64,000 nt of DNA, taken from contig CALVDX010000002.1 in NCBI GenBank assembly GCA_944326425.1, positions 1-64,000 of the forward strand, given 5' to 3'. Shown here in pieces: positions 53,137 through 62,821 of this stretch (position 1 is the first letter of the stretch; every line of letters begins with the position of its first letter). The translations under genes and the position numbers were made by a program. Under the pieces are notes generated by a model, which was not told the DNA's origin, did no database searches, and saw only the letters and a list, made by a program, of their open reading frames with translations. Source of the stretch: Candidatus Gastranaerophilales bacterium. Lineage in GTDB: Bacteria; Cyanobacteriota; Vampirovibrionia; Gastranaerophilales; Gastranaerophilaceae.

Positions 53137-54000
53137 ATGAATATCACAGCTACAATGGTTAAAGAACTCCGTGACAAAACCGGTGCAGGTATGATGGATG
53201 CTAAAAAAGCACTTGTTGAAGTTGACGGCGATATGGAAAAAGCAGCAGAACTTTTAAGACAAAAAGGTATCGCATCTGCCGATAAAAAAATGGGCAGAAT
53301 CGCTGCAGAAGGCAGAGTAGGGTCTTATGTTAACGATTCCTGCGGTGCTATGATTGAAATCAACTGCGAAACAGACTTCGTTGCAAAGAATGCTGAATTT
53401 ATCGAACTTACTAACGGTTTAGCACAATTAGTTGCAGAATCAAATCCTGCTGATGTTGATGCATTACTTAACACAACATGCCCGAAATGCGGAAAATTAA
53501 TCAGCGATGTTCTTAAAGAAAAAATCGCTTCTATCGGTGAAAAAATCACAGTAAGACGCTTTGTCCGCTACGAAGGTAACGTTGCAACTTATATCCACAA
53601 CGGCAAAATCGGTGTTCTTTTAGAAACAGATAAAGCAGACGCTGAACTTACAAAAGATATTTGCTTACACATCGCATCTTCCGCTCCGGAATTTGTTTCA
53701 AGAGCAAATATACCCGCTTCTGTTATTGAAGAAGAAACCAGAATTGAAATGGGTAAAGAAGACCTTGCCAATAAACCTGAACAAATCAGAGCAAAAATTG
53801 TTGAAGGCAGAGTCAACAAATTAATGTCTCATAGATGCCTTCTTGAACAACCGTTTGTTAAAAACCCTGATATGACCATTGAACAATTAATCAGCGGTAA
53901 ACTTAACATCGTTAAATTCGATAGATTTGTTCTCGGTGAAGGGCTTGAAAAACGCAGCGATAACTTTGCTGATGAAGTTATGAGCCAATTAAACGGTTAA
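53137..54000 (+). CDS. tsf: Elongation factor Ts
   Basis: EF-Ts recycles EF-Tu-GDP. The 287-residue protein begins with VKELRDKTGAGMMDAKKAL and contains NCETDFVAKN. An unusual CPKCGK segment near residues 113-118 adds a Cys pair in the middle domain. AAGGAG precedes the ATG. The stop is followed 4 nt later by a G-rich repeat. Confidence 0.97.
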   Translation: MNITATMVKELRDKTGAGMMDAKKALVEVDGDMEKAAELLRQKGIASADKKMGRIAAEGRVGSYVNDSCGAMIEINCETDFVAKNAEFIELTNGLAQLVAESNPADVDALLNTTCPKCGKLISDVLKEKIASIGEKITVRRFVRYEGNVATYIHNGKIGVLLETDKADAELTKDICLHIASSAPEFVSRANIPASVIEEETRIEMGKEDLANKPEQIRAKIVEGRVNKLMSHRCLLEQPFVKNPDMTIEQLISGKLNIVKFDRFVLGEGLEKRSDNFADEVMSQLNG

Positions 54001-54002
54001 AA

Positions 54003-54125
54003 AAGGGGGGGGGAAATATCCTTCTCCGCGTTGGAAGAACGACTACGGGTCGGGCGAAAAGGAGGAATGCTGTTTCTCCATGCCGGAAGAACGATTACAA
54101 GCCGGACGGCAGAGGGATGAAATCC
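54003..54125. repeat. GGGG-headed repeat, two units
   Basis: A G-run with GAAATATCCTTCTCCGCGTTGG is followed by ACTACG (54042), then TGTTTCTCCATGCCGG and ATTACA (54094). Spacing is 52 bp, as in the array at 15495. Confidence 0.65.
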
Positions 54126-54143
54126 CTATAACCAAAATATTTA

Positions 54144-54179
54144 AAGAGGCGGCGGAACAAATGTTCCGCCGCCTCTTTC
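54144..54179. terminator. Bidirectional terminator after tsf
   Basis: A perfect 16-bp stem (54144-54159 with 54164-54179) around AAAT ends one bp before the stop of the convergent gene and follows the tsf repeat. Confidence 0.93.
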
Positions 54180-55454
54180 TTAATTGATAATCCCGGGCTC
54201 CAGTTTAGATCCGGTAATCCATTCCCTGAACTTAAACTGAAGCTTTGGCAGCCCGAACGCCAACAGTGCGGATGTAATTATTACATTACCGAGTATATTT
54301 GCAGTTTTTACCCCCTTTGCTTTTTTAGCAAATTTTTCTACACTGTTCACAAGTTCTGCATCTGCTGCACCGTTTTCTGCCATCTTAATAAAATTTTGAA
54401 TACTGTTTCTAAACTGCCCCAGAGCTCTAAAATCAACATAGGCACGCGGATCACGGATTTGATTATTCAGCATTTTTACTTTTCCAAATTCATTTGCATA
54501 CTTTGTAAACATGGAATCAGGCTTATTATCTACGAATTCTATTAAATCTTTCGGATTTACACTTGCCGGCAATTCAAACTGCTTATTTCTCACTGCTGAC
54601 AAAAACTCTTTATCAGCAAGAAGTTTCACATCCAAATCCATATTTGTTTTGAGCGCCTTCTCCGTCAGGAAGTTAGATGCCTTCTCCAATTGTTTCGGGA
54701 AAAGATAGTTAAGATACATCATGCCAGCCATTCGGAAAGCAATATCATAAGCCTCATTACGTTTCCTTGCTGTTGCAACCCTGCCCGCAGCATAACCGCC
54801 ATCAATCATAATAAGCTTTTGCAAGTTTGTCAACTCTGCAAGTGAGCCGATATTCATTCCTTTAAAAGCAGGAGACTGCTGTTTATCATTGCCGGTATTA
54901 TTGTTTGATAGAATAGGTTGTTTTTTCTCAAACTTATCACCGTATTGCTGGTTGTGCTTCTTCTTAGAATAAGCTGTCCATTTAAAAATCATCTTAGGAA
55001 TAATCCAACCCATAAGTGCTACCGGAATAATTGTCTGTGCAAGGAATTTGCCCGCAAGGCATCTGCGGTATTTATCAGCATTTTTAAGCGCCTTTTCTAA
55101 CTCCGCTACTTCTTTAGGTGCTTTATCCTTAAATTTTTCAATATTGTATTTTAGTCCCTGAAACTCTTCTTCCTTATATAATTTGCTGCTGATTTCAGGG
55201 TTAAAACCGCATTTTTTAATAACCAAGTCAGCAATTTTTCCTATTAACGGAACTCCGCCCAGCCAAACCGCAGATACAGCATATTCGTCCACCAAACGTT
55301 CTCTTGTGCCAAGATATGCAATATATTTATCAGACCTGTTTTGATAATATGTCATTCCAGCCTTGACAGGGATTTCTATCCCGCAGTCACGTACTATTAG
55401 CGGGTAAATTGATGAGTTATTGCCGATTGCAGATATTATATTTACTAATGACAT
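54180..55454 (-). CDS. Unknown membrane-associated protein with FKG motif (424 aa)
   Basis: The protein has hydrophobic stretches near residues 54-70, 133-155 and 385-402, interrupted by long charged helices. Near residue 187 it has SPAFKG, similar to SFKG in the product of 62087-62707. ATG 55454 has GAGG 9 nt upstream and is preferred over one 11 codons earlier. It is probably lineage-specific; no function can be given. Confidence 0.72.
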   Translation of the reverse strand: MSLVNIISAIGNNSSIYPLIVRDCGIEIPVKAGMTYYQNRSDKYIAYLGTRERLVDEYAVSAVWLGGVPLIGKIADLVIKKCGFNPEISSKLYKEEEFQGLKYNIEKFKDKAPKEVAELEKALKNADKYRRCLAGKFLAQTIIPVALMGWIIPKMIFKWTAYSKKKHNQQYGDKFEKKQPILSNNNTGNDKQQSPAFKGMNIGSLAELTNLQKLIMIDGGYAAGRVATARKRNEAYDIAFRMAGMMYLNYLFPKQLEKASNFLTEKALKTNMDLDVKLLADKEFLSAVRNKQFELPASVNPKDLIEFVDNKPDSMFTKYANEFGKVKMLNNQIRDPRAYVDFRALGQFRNSIQNFIKMAENGAADAELVNSVEKFAKKAKGVKTANILGNVIITSALLAFGLPKLQFKFREWITGSKLEPGIIN

Positions 55455-55490
55455 TTTTCTTTTCCTCTTTTCGCTGCTACCATACATTTG

Positions 55491-55508
55491 AACCGTTCAA
55501 ACACGGTT
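55491..55508. other. Small inverted repeat
   Basis: AACCGT (55491-55496) pairs with ACGGTT (55503-55508), between the 54180 gene and a small acidic ORF. It is possibly an operator. Confidence 0.3.
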
Positions 55509-55538
55509 GGGGCATCGGTGCTAACGAAAAAAGTATTT

Positions 55539-55634
55539 ATGAAAACATTACAAAACAAAAACCTTCCATCATTAGCGCCTAGCCCAGATGATGGTGATGA
55601 TGATGAAATCTGTTTTGATTTTTTGTTTTCATAA
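55539..55634 (+). CDS. Possible small acidic peptide (31 aa)
   Basis: ATG at 55539 opens a frame to TAA at 55632-55634. The peptide is Lys/Leu/Pro-rich first, then has an acidic run (PDDGDDDE) followed by ICFDFLFS. There is no convincing Shine-Dalgarno sequence. It may be a real small gene or chance; the composition is unlike the surrounding intergenic DNA. Confidence 0.3.
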   Translation: MKTLQNKNLPSLAPSPDDGDDDEICFDFLFS

Positions 55635-55727
55635 TTCTAATACACATCCTTTTTTATTTTTGACGTAATTCACGCCCGTTGGATAAGAATAGTTTTACAT
55701 AAACAATTCTTTTTGACAAGTAGGTGC

Positions 55728-55774
55728 GGGGTAAAGGGGTAAAGGGGTAAAGGGGTAAAGGGGTAAAGGGGGGG
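55728..55774. repeat. GGGGTAAA x5 microsatellite
   Basis: Five perfect copies of the 8-bp GGGGTAAA are followed by GGGGGGG. It looks like an expanded head of the dispersed repeat family. Four or more G4 runs could form a G-quadruplex on the plus strand. Confidence 0.9.
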
Positions 55775-55876
55775 AGACAAAATAGTTTTTTTATCGCTCT
55801 GCAGCCCGAGGCTCACATCTAAAACACAATTGACACACTCTGCATTTCATTGTCTAATATAGACTGGAGGGAAAGT

Positions 55877-56353
55877 ATGTCAATTGAAAAAGTACGGGAG
55901 TATTTAAAACAATTCGGGCGTGATAACGATATAATCGAACTTGGGCAATCCAGTGCAACCGTAGAACTTGCAGCACGGGCACTCGGAGTAGAACCGGCAA
56001 GAATAGCCAAAACTCTTACGTTTAAAAGCCCTGACTTTGTCATTATGATAGTAGCAGCGGGCGATGCCAGAGTTGATAACAAAAAATTTAAAGCAACTTT
56101 CGGAATAAAAGCAAAAATGCTCTCGCCTGATGAAGTAATCGAAGCCACCGGCCATGCAATTGGCGGAGTTTGCCCGTTCGGAATAGAAAACAAAAATGTT
56201 AAAATATATCTCGATAAATCGCTTGAACGTTTTGAAACCGTCTATCCTGCATGCGGAAGCGGAAATTCAGCAATAAAACTTACCCTGCCGGAACTGGTCA
56301 AACTGTCCCAGTCTGTTGATTGGATTGATGTTTGTTCCTTTTTATCCCTTTAA
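55877..56353 (+). CDS. YbaK/ProX-type aminoacyl-tRNA deacylase
   Basis: The 158-residue protein shows the YbaK/EbsC fold signature: ARALGVEPARIAKTLTFK, the conserved Lys in this stretch, VDNKKFKATFG, and GHAIGGVCPFG. It probably hydrolyses mischarged tRNA. GGAGG at 55864-55868 supports ATG 55877. Confidence 0.9.
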   Translation: MSIEKVREYLKQFGRDNDIIELGQSSATVELAARALGVEPARIAKTLTFKSPDFVIMIVAAGDARVDNKKFKATFGIKAKMLSPDEVIEATGHAIGGVCPFGIENKNVKIYLDKSLERFETVYPACGSGNSAIKLTLPELVKLSQSVDWIDVCSFLSL

Positions 56354-56388
56354 TCCTAATTATCAGCAGGTTACAGAATGTTAATAAT

Positions 56389-56417
56389 TTGACACAAACC
56401 GTTTTTTATTGTGTAAT
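56389..56417 (+). promoter_or_regulatory. smc promoter
   Basis: TTGACA (56389-56394), 17 bp, TGTAAT (56412-56417) is a strong sigma-70-like promoter 45 bp before the smc start. Confidence 0.78.
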
Positions 56418-56462
56418 TAAAATTGGCAGGATAGCTTTTCAGCCTGCATTTTGGGAAGGATT

Positions 56463-59400
56463 ATGTATATAAAGCAACTGGAAATCGACAATTTTAAGTC
56501 GTTTGCCAATAAGATAGAAATCCCGCTGTTAAAAGGGTTCACAACAATTTCAGGCCCCAACGGTTCAGGGAAAAGTAATATAATAGACAGTGTTTTATTT
56601 GCTCTCGGGTTATCTACCTCCCGTACACTTCGTGCTGAAAAACTTTTCCACCTCATATCCACATACACAAAGAAAAATGAAGCCTTTGTTAAAGTAACTT
56701 TTGCCGAAAATGATGAAGGCGCAGAGTTTTCGGTTGCAAGAAAAATCAAAAAGTCCTCCCAAGGATATAACAGCATTTACTACCTTGATGACAAAATCGT
56801 AACCCTTTCCGATATCCACATGAAGCTGGAAAAATTTAATATTACCCCTAATAGTTACAACGTTATGATGCAGGGCGATGTAACAAGTATTACAAACTGT
56901 TCTCCGGGTGAACGCCGCAAAATTATTGATGAAATTGCAGGGGTTGCAGATTTCGACCGCCGGATAGAACAGGCAACCGGCGAATTAGAAACCGTAGAAC
57001 AGCGTGTTGAGCGTGCAATGCTGATACTTACAGAGGTCAATGCAAGGATTGAAGAACTCAAAGAACAGCGTGAAATTGCTCTTAAATACCAGAAACTAAA
57101 AGAAGATAAAACAAAACTGGAAAGCCAGGTCACAACCGTTAAATTCTTTGATATAAGAAAGAGCCTTGAAAAAGCACACGAAAATATTCTTGAATTCACT
57201 AAGAAGAAAAAAGAAGAAGAAGTTCAAATGAAAGATTTGGACGAACGGTTAAGACTCATTAACGAAGAATATCAAAAAATTTGTGAACTTGTACGCGAAA
57301 AAGGCGAGGCTCACCAGATTGAAATTAAGAAAAAAGCAGAAGAACTTAAAGGGGACATTTCGCGCAAAGAATCTGCAATAGTTTATGCCGATAAACAGAT
57401 TCAGGACGGGTTAAAAGCTATAGAAAATTTCAAGAACGGGATTGAAACCCAGGAAAAGAAAATCAAAGACACAAAACTCCAAATAAAACTTAAGGAAGAT
57501 GAGATTCTTGGCATACAGGAAAATATTGATAAGCGCAAAGCTGAGTTAAAGAAGATTCTTGAAGATATGACCGGACTTGACCAAACCGCAGAACAGCATA
57601 TCGAAAAAAGAAATAATTTAAGAAAAGAACTTGAAGCCCTAAAAGATAAGGAAACCGCCATTATTCAGAAGCAGGCGCCGCTTGAAGCTGAATTAAGCGC
57701 CTTAAGACGTCTCTTAAACGACTCAAAAGAACAGCTTGAAAAATTAACCGCGTTTAAAAAAGACTATTCATCAAATAAAGACAAAAACGCACTTATGATA
57801 GAACAATTAGGCAAGGATATGGAGGATTTGAAGCTTGCCCAGAGCGGCGGAATGAGGGACTTAGACCAGACTAAAAACGAAATCGAAGATTTGGAATTTA
57901 ACATCAAAGCCGCTGAAACAAAGATTTATAAATTGGAATTAAGCAAACAGTCTGCGCGGGAATCGAATGCATCAATTGCGGTTGACACTATTATGGATGC
58001 AAAAATTCAGGGTGTTCACGCTCCGCTTATGCAGCTCGGGAAAGTCGATAAGGAATATGCAACAGCTCTTGAAGTAGCTGTAGGCGGCAGAATGGCGCAT
58101 ATTGTTGTTGATGACCCGCACGTTGCCTCTGTTTGTATCGAGCTTCTCAATTCCTCAGGCAAAGGCCGTGCAACATTTATTCCGCTCACTAAAATTGTAA
58201 AAGCCCCTTCAAGCCTTCATCTTCCTAAAGAAAAAGGTGTCATTGATTTTGCAATAAATCTGATTGATTTTGATGACGAGTACCTCAATGCGTTTTATTA
58301 CGCAGTAGGCGATACTCTGGTTGTAGAAGATCAGTCCACGGCGCACAAGCTCATGGGCAAATACCGAATGGTAACACTTGCCGGTGAAATATTTGAGAAA
58401 TCAGGCTCTATCACAGGCGGTTCACTCCAAAAATCAAGACTCAAATTCTCCCAAAACGACGATGAAGAATTGAGCACTTTTAAAGCCCGTCTTGAAGAAA
58501 TGAAATCAAAGTATAAATCATTAATTTCAAAACGGCAGGAAATTGAAACAAGGCTTGATAAAATCCGCTCCGAGTATTCTGCAACCATGAATGAGTACAA
58601 CAAAGCGCAGCTTGAATTAAAATCAATGAACAAGGATTTTGACACAAATCAAGCTTCTATCGATGAAAAAACTCAGATTATAAAGGATACAGAGCCTAAA
58701 ATTGCCCAAATTTCCGCTAAACTCGATAAGATGGAAGAAGAACTCGTTTCAATTTCCGAACAAACAACTGCAAAAAATACGGAAATAGAAGATGTTGAAA
58801 AATTAATGAATAACGAAGAGCTTAAAAAACTCAAAGAACAAACGGAAGCTGTAGAATTTGAGATTAAGCGGTTAAATACAAGCCTTATGGGTGCAAACAA
58901 TGACATCCTGTCTGCAAATCAAATGATAGCATTCATTGAAACCACAATCCAAACCCAGAAAGACAATATCCAGCGCACTACAGAGAATAACGCGGCGCTT
59001 GAAAACGATAAGAAAACTTTCCAATCAGAAATTGATGGAATCAAAGAACAGCTTGAAAAACTTGAAGAACAAATAAAAGAAATCAATGAAAAACTCGGCG
59101 AACTTATCAAACAGCGCGATGAAATCAATACACAACTTATTGATTTAAACACTCAAAAACAGGTTAAAGCTTCGGACATAGAAAAAACAGCAGAGCAGAT
59201 TGAATCCTTTAAAGCCCGCAGAAGAGAATTAGAGCCGATGTTTGACGCTGTAAGAAAAGAACTTGAAGATGCAGGAGTTGAAATTAATGCCCTTGAACCT
59301 ACAGAAATGAGTATTGAGGAAATTAATACCCAAATCCAGAAACTGCAAAAGAAAATGGATGACCTTGGTGCAGTTAACATGCGCGCAGTTGAAGAATATG

Positions 59401-59957
59401 ATAATATGACAACCCGTCAGGAAGAGCTCCACGGGCAGGTTGAAACACTTTCCAGCGAACGAAAACAAATCCTTGAACGTATGCAGGGATATGAAGATTT
59501 GAAAAAAGAAACCTTCCTAAAAACATACAACCACATTAACGAGAATTTTAAAGAAGTGTTCCATCAATTATCAGACGGAGAAGGAACATTAATTCTGGAA
59601 AATATGGAAAATCCGTTTGCCGGCGGATTAACAATAGAAGCGCAGCCAAGGGATAAAAAGAAACAAAGACTTGAAGGCATGTCCGGCGGGGAGAAATCAT
59701 TAACCGCATTGGCGTTTGTATTTGCAATTCAGCGGTATATGCCGGCTCCGTTCTATGCATTTGATGAAGTTGATGCCAATCTGGACGGTATCAACGTTGA
59801 AAAATTAGCACACATTGTACAGCAGCAAGCAAAAGATACGCAATTTATAGTAGTTTCTCACAGGAAACCTATGATAGAATCAGCTAATAGAACAATTGGT
59901 GTTACTCAAAAAGAAAAAGGTATTTCTAAAGTGACGGGAGTCAAATTGAGAGACTAG
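56463..59957 (+). CDS. smc: Chromosome segregation protein SMC
   Basis: SMC is the ATPase that condenses and aligns chromosome arms. The 1164-residue chain has Walker A GPNGSGKSN at 31-39, two long coiled coils around a hinge (about 505-650), and a C-terminal LEGMSGGEKSL signature and Walker B FYAFDEVDANLD. I begin at MYIKQLEIDNFKSF (56463), the family N-terminus. The scpA gene begins 1 nt after the stop. Confidence 0.97.
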   Translation: MYIKQLEIDNFKSFANKIEIPLLKGFTTISGPNGSGKSNIIDSVLFALGLSTSRTLRAEKLFHLISTYTKKNEAFVKVTFAENDEGAEFSVARKIKKSSQGYNSIYYLDDKIVTLSDIHMKLEKFNITPNSYNVMMQGDVTSITNCSPGERRKIIDEIAGVADFDRRIEQATGELETVEQRVERAMLILTEVNARIEELKEQREIALKYQKLKEDKTKLESQVTTVKFFDIRKSLEKAHENILEFTKKKKEEEVQMKDLDERLRLINEEYQKICELVREKGEAHQIEIKKKAEELKGDISRKESAIVYADKQIQDGLKAIENFKNGIETQEKKIKDTKLQIKLKEDEILGIQENIDKRKAELKKILEDMTGLDQTAEQHIEKRNNLRKELEALKDKETAIIQKQAPLEAELSALRRLLNDSKEQLEKLTAFKKDYSSNKDKNALMIEQLGKDMEDLKLAQSGGMRDLDQTKNEIEDLEFNIKAAETKIYKLELSKQSARESNASIAVDTIMDAKIQGVHAPLMQLGKVDKEYATALEVAVGGRMAHIVVDDPHVASVCIELLNSSGKGRATFIPLTKIVKAPSSLHLPKEKGVIDFAINLIDFDDEYLNAFYYAVGDTLVVEDQSTAHKLMGKYRMVTLAGEIFEKSGSITGGSLQKSRLKFSQNDDEELSTFKARLEEMKSKYKSLISKRQEIETRLDKIRSEYSATMNEYNKAQLELKSMNKDFDTNQASIDEKTQIIKDTEPKIAQISAKLDKMEEELVSISEQTTAKNTEIEDVEKLMNNEELKKLKEQTEAVEFEIKRLNTSLMGANNDILSANQMIAFIETTIQTQKDNIQRTTENNAALENDKKTFQSEIDGIKEQLEKLEEQIKEINEKLGELIKQRDEINTQLIDLNTQKQVKASDIEKTAEQIESFKARRRELEPMFDAVRKELEDAGVEINALEPTEMSIEEINTQIQKLQKKMDDLGAVNMRAVEEYDNMTTRQEELHGQVETLSSERKQILERMQGYEDLKKETFLKTYNHINENFKEVFHQLSDGEGTLILENMENPFAGGLTIEAQPRDKKKQRLEGMSGGEKSLTALAFVFAIQRYMPAPFYAFDEVDANLDGINVEKLAHIVQQQAKDTQFIVVSHRKPMIESANRTIGVTQKEKGISKVTGVKLRD

Positions 59958-59958
59958 T

Positions 59959-60759
59959 ATGATAAACGAGTATGAACACTACAAAATAGACTTACCGCAA
60001 AATCCCGATAACGAAATTGACGGGATAGAAATCCTTGTTGCAATGGCAAAACAAGGGAAAATTGACCCGTGGAATATTGATATTATTGATGTAACGGATA
60101 AATACCTCACCCACTTGTTCCAATCAAAGTCCCAAAACCTCAGACTTACAGGAAGAACACTTTTATTTGCATCAATACTGCTCAAATTAAAATCTAATAT
60201 TCTTGAAGGGCTTGATGTCGCAAGCTTTGAAGAGCCCGAGCATTATGACCTTGATTATGACGATGACTCACAGCTTGATTATGAACAGGATTACATTCCT
60301 ACAAACAACGTTGTATCAATAGACGAAGTTCTCCAGCGCAGAACGAGTGTAAGACTAAACAGAAACCGCGTCGTAACCCTCCGCGATTTAATTCGCCAGT
60401 TAGAGTTTTACGAAATGCTTGATAAAAAGCAAAAACTCAAAAACGCTCACGAACGCGCAAAACGCAGAGTTAGAAACTACTCGCGGCTTTCCCCTGAAGA
60501 TATTGTAAACTTAGCACACGATGAATACATCGAACAAGGTGTAGAACGGCTTAAAGCAAATCTTGGAGAGATTTTAGGCCGTCAGGACAAAATAGAATTA
60601 AACGAACTCACACTGCTTGGCATGGACAGAATAAGCGCTTACATTTCGCTTTTATTCTTAACCGTAGACAGCGATTATGATCTTGTTCAGGATGAGTTCT
60701 ACTCTGATTTATACGTGGTGAAAGGAAATTCAAATGGAAGAACTGAAATCACGGATTGA
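59959..60759 (+). CDS. scpA: Segregation and condensation protein A
   Basis: ScpA is the kleisin that bridges SMC heads. The 266-residue protein contains PWNIDIIDVTDKYL and LLFASILLKLKSNIL at the N-terminus and a C-terminal winged helix (ELTLLGMDRISAYISLLFL). Its length and position between smc and scpB confirm it. Confidence 0.95.
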   Translation: MINEYEHYKIDLPQNPDNEIDGIEILVAMAKQGKIDPWNIDIIDVTDKYLTHLFQSKSQNLRLTGRTLLFASILLKLKSNILEGLDVASFEEPEHYDLDYDDDSQLDYEQDYIPTNNVVSIDEVLQRRTSVRLNRNRVVTLRDLIRQLEFYEMLDKKQKLKNAHERAKRRVRNYSRLSPEDIVNLAHDEYIEQGVERLKANLGEILGRQDKIELNELTLLGMDRISAYISLLFLTVDSDYDLVQDEFYSDLYVVKGNSNGRTEITD

Positions 60760-61243
60760 AGCAGTACTGTTTATAACCGCGCGCGTGGTACAGATCGAAG
60801 AAATCGCGGAAATATTAAACGAAGAGCCTGAAAAAGTTGAAGAAGCGCTTCTTGAATTGATTATGGATTATTCTTCCCGCGAAGGCGCACTTGAAATTGA
60901 CGACGAAAACGGCTATATCTTACAGGTTAAGACCGAACACCTTGATATTGTTGAAAAACTTTGTCCGGTCGAACTTAAACCTGCTGTATTAAAAACTTTA
61001 ACAGTAATTGCGTTAAAAGAGCCCATCCGGCAGACTGATTTAAAAGAACTGCGCGGCGGCGACTGCTACGAACACGTTAAAGAACTTGTTGAAAAAGGTT
61101 TAATCTCCAAAACAAGAGACAAAAACGGACGTTCATTCAATATTAAAACGACCCCGAAATTTGCCGAGTATTTTAAACTCAAAGGCGACATAAGAGCACT
61201 TGTAAAAACCCTGAATATTGATAACGGCGGAGTCAAAGACTAA
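60734..61243 (+). CDS. scpB: Segregation and condensation protein B
   Basis: ScpB binds the kleisin ScpA. The 169-residue protein has two winged helices (EAVLFITARVVQIEEIAEIL, then ALKEPIRQTDLKELRG). AAAGGA 7 nt upstream and a 26-bp overlap with scpA indicate translational coupling. The stop overlaps the convergent MNT gene by 4 bp. Confidence 0.95.
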   Translation: MEELKSRIEAVLFITARVVQIEEIAEILNEEPEKVEEALLELIMDYSSREGALEIDDENGYILQVKTEHLDIVEKLCPVELKPAVLKTLTVIALKEPIRQTDLKELRGGDCYEHVKELVEKGLISKTRDKNGRSFNIKTTPKFAEYFKLKGDIRALVKTLNIDNGGVKD

Positions 61244-61539
61244 GGGTAAATAACAATATAATTTTTCTTTATTTCCTTTTGGAAGGCTTCAGGGATTTTA
61301 TCAAATTCCAGTATATCAATCAGGAACGGAATATTACTATTATTAAGCAGTGCTTTTAATTCCGCTAATGTACACTTTTTATCCCCGAAGGTTTTTACCG
61401 CTAAATCCAAATCGCTGCCGTCATGCGCATCCCCGCCAAGCCTGCTGCCATAAGCCCAAATCACAGCATCAGGGCAATATTGCATAAAAATCGCCATTAG
61501 CATGTCAAGATGTTCTTGTTTAATAAATAAATTATTCAT
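61240..61539 (-). CDS. Minimal nucleotidyltransferase (MNT)
   Basis: The 99-residue protein has GS-x10-DxD with Gly31-Ser32 and Asp43/Asp45 (GSRLGGDAHDGSDLD). ATG 61539 is chosen; a TTG two codons earlier is the alternative. It overlaps the HEPN stop by 8 bp and is its probable AMP-adding partner. Confidence 0.88.
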   Translation of the reverse strand: MNNLFIKQEHLDMLMAIFMQYCPDAVIWAYGSRLGGDAHDGSDLDLAVKTFGDKKCTLAELKALLNNSNIPFLIDILEFDKIPEAFQKEIKKNYIVIYP

Positions 61540-61939
61540 TTTCAATGACTTTCTTTAAAGATTTTACATCCGCAATAAAATCATCAATCAAGGTCAAAGT
61601 CTCTTCTGCAAAAGCTCTGCCATAATCATGCGCCGTACTGTTACGGCACCGGAACCAGCGGTCAACAGTTTTTTCATCTATTAATGAATACTTTAAAGCA
61701 TACCTGAATAAATCCTTAAACGAAAGGGTATCAACCATTTTTTTTGAGGCAAAATACGGAACAAGCTTTTTCCTTAACAGTCTGCCGCTCTGTTCTAATG
61801 TAATTTCAAACCCCTTAACCAGAGAATTTCTGTAAACTTCATAATCAATAGAATCCGGTTGAGCGGTCTTAATTAATTCGTATGATTTTTCAAGTGTTTC
61901 AAGATGACGGGAAAGGTATTCTGTATTAATAGACGTCAT
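61532..61939 (-). CDS. HEPN (HI0074-type) protein
   Basis: The 135-residue helical protein has R-x4-H-x-Y with Arg99, His104 and Tyr106 (RNSTAHDY). It is more distant from the products of 15861 and 63563 than those two are from each other. AGGGGAA upstream supports the start. It forms an MNT-HEPN pair with the next gene. Confidence 0.87.
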   Translation of the reverse strand: MTSINTEYLSRHLETLEKSYELIKTAQPDSIDYEVYRNSLVKGFEITLEQSGRLLRKKLVPYFASKKMVDTLSFKDLFRYALKYSLIDEKTVDRWFRCRNSTAHDYGRAFAEETLTLIDDFIADVKSLKKVIENE

Positions 61940-62086
61940 TTTATTTCCCCTGTTAGTCCCATAGTATCATAAATAATCGTTATGGGAAAGCGGACTACAA
62001 ACCGCCCGAAAAATACTTTATTTTACACTTTCAATATGACAAAAGGTTTTAACTGTATAAACTCTTCCAATAACAATAATTTTATA

Positions 62087-62707
62087 TTATGCAACCGCAT
62101 CCAGTTGTTTTAGGTCATATTTTTCTTTAAGGTCTTTTTTCCAGCCGTCGCTCAGTTCAATACAAAATGCACCGGCAGCGCCCAGAATAGCCGCATTTAC
62201 TCCTGATGTAATATATTTTATTACTTTATCATTTGATGCCATATCACCAAACCATGTATCAGGTTTCAATTTTAATGCTTTCGCTATCTTAGGTCCGGCA
62301 AGCACGCCAAGAGCTGTAACACCAATAAACGTTGCCCACTCCGCAATCTCACGATTATTCTCTTTCCTTTTGTATTCTTTCCTGTAGTCAGCAATTTTTT
62401 TCGGTGAACCTTCATAAACCTTTGCTTCTGATAAAGTTCCGTCTTTTAGGATACTTACATACTCTTTAGGGTCAGCTTTAGCCGTCTCTGCTTTTGCATT
62501 TGTCTGTTCTGATTGTGCTGCTATCTGTGTTTTATCTTCATTACCTTTAAAACTTACATTATTCCCGCCGTAATAGTACGGATTTTGATAGTTCCATAAC
62601 GACATATTCCACTGATAGGGATTTTGATACCCCATCATTGAATAATTCATCATAGGATAACTGTAATTATCCATTGACATCATGTTATAATAACTGTTCC
62701 AGTCCAT
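62087..62707 (-). CDS. Unknown protein with Tyr/Met/Asn-rich N-terminus and FKG motif (206 aa)
   Basis: Residues 1-50 are dominated by Tyr, Met, Asn, Gln and Trp in short repeats (YQNPYQW and YQNPYY), then SFKGNED follows near 53-59, then a charged stretch. Two hydrophobic segments at about 126-144 and 170-184 suggest membrane contact. AGGG 6 nt upstream supports the start. No family is recognised. Confidence 0.7.
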   Translation of the reverse strand: MDWNSYYNMMSMDNYSYPMMNYSMMGYQNPYQWNMSLWNYQNPYYYGGNNVSFKGNEDKTQIAAQSEQTNAKAETAKADPKEYVSILKDGTLSEAKVYEGSPKKIADYRKEYKRKENNREIAEWATFIGVTALGVLAGPKIAKALKLKPDTWFGDMASNDKVIKYITSGVNAAILGAAGAFCIELSDGWKKDLKEKYDLKQLDAVA

Positions 62708-62821
62708 AATTAACCCTACCTTTATTAATACTTACTAACCTGAAAAATGAATGTGTGTATATTAATAAAGTTTTTTTAGAGCCAAGAATTGCCAATCCTA
62801 AAAAAGCATGTTTACATTTCT

